Below, one piece after another: positions 61,426-64,000 of a stretch of DNA of 64,000 bases (position 1 is the first letter of the stretch; every line of letters begins with the position of its first letter). The DNA is from CAZUQP01 sp964622455 (GTDB lineage Bacteria > Pseudomonadota > Gammaproteobacteria > DSM-16500): NCBI GenBank assembly GCA_964622455.1, contig CAZUQP010000001.1:33561-97560 (forward strand). Direction: 5' to 3'. Below the pieces are notes generated by a model. That model ran no database searches, was not told the DNA's origin, and saw only the letters and a list, made by a program, of their open reading frames with translations. The position numbers and the translations under genes were made by a program.

Positions 61426-63903
61426 ATGGGATGGATGTGGTGGGTTGCGATGGCGATGCTGTTTGGTGTGCTAAGCTATAATCGCGCAAAATTAAGTGTG
61501 TGGACAGTTGCATTTGTCATTTTTTTACTTTTGATGACCCGTTTAAGCAGTATATCAATGTGGGGGATGATGGTTGTATGGGTTATTTTTCTGGGTTTAT
61601 TTCTTCCCTTACACATTAAAACGTGGCGTTATAAATTATTGAGTAAACCCGCACTTCGTTTTTATCGTAAAGTCATGCCTTCTATGTCCCGCACTGAACG
61701 AGATGCATTGGCTGCAGGTACAGTGGGATGGGAAGGTGAATTATTTCGCGGCAATCCTCATTGGAACCGCTTATTAAGTTTTCCTAAACCCGAATTATCG
61801 GAAGAAGAGCATGCTTTTTTAAATGGGCCCGTTGAAGAACTTTGCGGCATGATTGATGATTGGGACATTACGCATAATCGCGCAGATTTGCCGCCTGAAA
61901 TGTGGACTTATTTAAAAGAAAAAGGTTTTTTTGCACTGATTATTACAAAAGAATATGGCGGTAAAGAGTTTTCGGCTTATGCGCATTCTCAAATTTTAAC
62001 AAAGGTATATGGCAAAAGTGCATCGGTTGCGACGACCATTGCTGTTCCTAATTCATTGGGCCCTGCTGAATTACTCATGCATTATGGTACAACAGAACAA
62101 AAAAACTATTATTTGCCGCGTTTAGCGCGCGGGGATGAAATTCCTTGTTTTGCACTGACGGGTCCTGAAGCTGGATCTGACGCAGGTGCTATGCGGGATA
62201 AAGGTATTGTTTGCTGGGGTGAAATGGAGAGCAAAAAAGTTTTAGGGATTCGCTTAACATTCAATAAACGTTATATCACACTTGCACCTGTTGCAACTGT
62301 CATTGGCTTAGCATTTAAATTGTATGATCCTGATCATTTAATTGGGGATAAAAAAGATATTGGAATTACTTGCGCTTTGATTCCGAGGACTCTGCCGGGC
62401 ATTCAGATTGGCCGCAGGCATTTTCCAGTCAATTCTGTTTTTCAAAATGGTCCGCTTTCTGGTAAAGATATTTTTATTCCAGTCGATTGGATTATTGGCG
62501 GCGCAACAATGGCGGGGCAGGGTTGGCGCATGCTAATGGAATGTTTAGCGGCGGGACGATCAATTTCTCTGCCGGCAAGCAGCTTGGGTTGCGCCAAAGT
62601 GTGTGTGTATACATCGGGTGCTTATGCGCGTGTGCGTCGTCAATTTAATTTACCGATTGGGCGTTTTGAAGGTATTGAAGAAGCCTTAGCGCGTATCGCA
62701 GGTCACACTTATATCATGGATGCAACACGTTCACTAACAGCAGCGATCGTAGATACCGGCGAAAAACCTGCGATTGCATCCGCTATTACTAAATATTACG
62801 TGACTGAACTGGGCCGGTTGGTTGGTAATGATGCGATGGACATCCATGGCGGCAAGGGAATTTTTTTAGGGCCTAAAAATTATATCGGCCGTGCGTATGA
62901 ATCAGCGCCGATTGCTATTACAGTGGAAGGTGCAAATATTTTAACGCGTTGTCTTATTATTTTTGGCCAAGGCGCTATGCGTTGTCATCCTTATGTGTTT
63001 CTGGAATTTGAAGCAGCGCAAAATAAAGATGAAGCAGAAAGTTTAGCGGCGTTTGATGCCGCATTAGTCGGGCATATCAGTTTTACGATGAGCAATTTAA
63101 TCCGTAGTTTTGTTTTAGGTTTAACGAATGGCAGGATTGCGATTACGCCCGAAGGAAAAACCAAGCGCTATTTTCAACAAGCTTCACGTTTTAGTGCGGC
63201 CTTTGCATTAATGGCAGATATATCCATGTTAGTGTTGGGCGGTTCATTAAAACGAAAAGAAACTATTTCAGCACGGCTAGGCGATATTTTAAGTTATCTT
63301 TATTTGTTATCGGCAGTCTTAAAGCATTATCATGATCAAGGAAAAAATGGCGATGATTTACCGCTTGTCCGCTGGGCGGGATTGACCTGCTTATATGAAA
63401 TTCAGCAGCGTTTTGATGAATTATTGAGGAATTTTCCGAGTAAGTGGCTGGCTGTGTTATTGCGGGTATTGATTTTTCCATTGGGCAAGCGTTTTTCAAA
63501 GCCGAGTGATAAAATAGGCCATAAAGTAGCGCAATTAATTTTGGACCAAACACCTTCTCGCTATCGTTTAACAGAAGGCGCTTTTGTATCAGCGGTTGAA
63601 GGTAATATGCCGGCCGTTTTAGAAGATGCCTTGGTTAAAACTATTGCGGCTGAGCCGATTGAAAAAAATCTGAGGCTACTGGTCAGCGAAGGATTATTAA
63701 AAACAGGTACCATGGAAGAATTAGCAAAACAAGCTTTTGAGAAACAAATTATTTCTCATGATCAATGTGAAGTCATTTTACAAGCAGAAGAAGCGCGTCA
63801 AAAAGTGATTGCGGTGGATGATTTTTCAACGGAAGATTTAATGCACGGGCCTATTAAAAAGAAATCGATATATGGCATTGAGGATTTTGAAAAGAATCTT
63901 TAA
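61426..63903 (+). CDS. fadE: Acyl-CoA dehydrogenase FadE
   Basis: 825 residues, close to E. coli FadE (814). Two or three N-terminal membrane segments (to about 65), then the acyl-CoA dehydrogenase body: FFALIITKEYGGKEFSAYAH, CFALTGPEAGSDAGAM, and DAMDIHGGKGIFLGPKNYIGR. First oxidative step of fatty acid beta-oxidation with FAD. Long C-terminal DUF1974 part is present. Confidence 0.95.
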   Translation: MGWMWWVAMAMLFGVLSYNRAKLSVWTVAFVIFLLLMTRLSSISMWGMMVVWVIFLGLFLPLHIKTWRYKLLSKPALRFYRKVMPSMSRTERDALAAGTVGWEGELFRGNPHWNRLLSFPKPELSEEEHAFLNGPVEELCGMIDDWDITHNRADLPPEMWTYLKEKGFFALIITKEYGGKEFSAYAHSQILTKVYGKSASVATTIAVPNSLGPAELLMHYGTTEQKNYYLPRLARGDEIPCFALTGPEAGSDAGAMRDKGIVCWGEMESKKVLGIRLTFNKRYITLAPVATVIGLAFKLYDPDHLIGDKKDIGITCALIPRTLPGIQIGRRHFPVNSVFQNGPLSGKDIFIPVDWIIGGATMAGQGWRMLMECLAAGRSISLPASSLGCAKVCVYTSGAYARVRRQFNLPIGRFEGIEEALARIAGHTYIMDATRSLTAAIVDTGEKPAIASAITKYYVTELGRLVGNDAMDIHGGKGIFLGPKNYIGRAYESAPIAITVEGANILTRCLIIFGQGAMRCHPYVFLEFEAAQNKDEAESLAAFDAALVGHISFTMSNLIRSFVLGLTNGRIAITPEGKTKRYFQQASRFSAAFALMADISMLVLGGSLKRKETISARLGDILSYLYLLSAVLKHYHDQGKNGDDLPLVRWAGLTCLYEIQQRFDELLRNFPSKWLAVLLRVLIFPLGKRFSKPSDKIGHKVAQLILDQTPSRYRLTEGAFVSAVEGNMPAVLEDALVKTIAAEPIEKNLRLLVSEGLLKTGTMEELAKQAFEKQIISHDQCEVILQAEEARQKVIAVDDFSTEDLMHGPIKKKSIYGIEDFEKNL

Positions 63904-64000
63904 ATGAAATCGTAAATACTAAAAAGCGGGTGTTGTTGCTGTTGTCATTGCGAGGGGGGGGGAACAAACCCCCCGGACCCCCCCCCCGTCCGGGCGGCCG
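63904..64000. other. Intergenic tail with REP-like start and GC homopolymer end
   Basis: 63904-63945 is normal spacer. GTCATTGCGAG at about 63942-63952 is the typical start of dispersed REP-like repeats in intracellular gammaproteobacteria. From about 63950 the sequence becomes G-runs, C-runs and GGCGGCCG, unlike everything else here. No gene is seen. Confidence 0.5.

Overview
This is a compact, AT-rich chromosomal window from a gammaproteobacterium. The rsmI/lpoA/yraN/diaA/BON block, the complete-looking run from mraZ to lpxC and secA, the sspAB pair, dapD/dapE and msbA/lpxK all fit that class. Several traits point to the order Legionellales (Coxiella/Legionella/Aquicella/Berkiella-like): an HU protein with a histone H1-like lysine tail, effector-like unknown genes with candidate PmrA-type TTAA boxes, and a protein ending in a eukaryotic-style CaaX box. 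The genus cannot be fixed from sequence reading alone.

Layout. 1-4162: end of greA, then rlmE, ftsH and glmM (no folP between the last two). 4261-5953: HU/H1-like protein on the minus strand, then rplM-rpsI and tRNA-Gln(CTG). 5990-7075: sspA-sspB. 7093-10660 (minus): lpoA-yraN-diaA and two BON lipoproteins, divergent from rsmI. 11567-11974: rnpB with its own promoter. 11971-13797 (minus): a repeat-containing unknown protein. 13920-31690: the dcw cell wall and division cluster behind a four-repeat MraZ operator, in the order mraZ, rsmH, ftsL, ftsI, two unknown genes, murE, mraY, murD, ftsW, murG, murC, murB, ftsQ, ftsA, ftsZ. murF and ddl are missing from their usual places. 31698-32882 (minus): a protein with a C80/caspase-like His-Cys arrangement. 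33055-38050: lpxC, dciA (minus), secA, mutT and a small membrane protein. 38112-39168 (minus): two small related unknown genes, each behind a PmrA-like box. 39176-44360: dapD-dapE (minus), msbA-lpxK and a chagasin-type protease inhibitor. 44366-50044 (minus): a GGDEF-EAL protein followed by an NRPS-like megasynthase. 50214-50781 (minus): a BrnTA-like pair whose toxin carries a nonsense codon. 50861-52038 (minus): smrB-like gene and udk. 52151-58018: hslO, an RND efflux pair, yciB and bolA. 57962-59949 (minus): prmB-aroC. 60061-63903: hpt, a DUF1189 membrane protein and fadE. The last ~50 bases are GC homopolymer that looks like a contig-end artefact.

How it works together. The core is envelope growth and division: precursor synthesis (murA-pathway steps murB to murG and mraY), the septal synthase ftsI/ftsW, the Z-ring (ftsZ/A/Q/L), lipid A (lpxC, lpxK, msbA), diaminopimelate supply (dapD/E) and secretion (secA). 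Two enzymes that both modify 16S rRNA C1402 (RsmI and RsmH) lie 3 kb apart.

The accessory genes are the interesting part. The strongest candidate for an undescribed system is 44366-50044. There an NRPS adenylation domain is interrupted by a PilZ-like domain, and the gene sits directly behind a diguanylate cyclase/phosphodiesterase gene. This suggests a peptide synthetase gated by cyclic-di-GMP. A second theme is a set of probable host-directed proteins: a CaaX protein and a membrane protein inside the dcw cluster, a C80-like protease, and small dicysteine proteins behind PmrA-like boxes.

No stretch longer than 300 bases lacks a gene. No CRISPR array, insertion sequence or prophage was seen.
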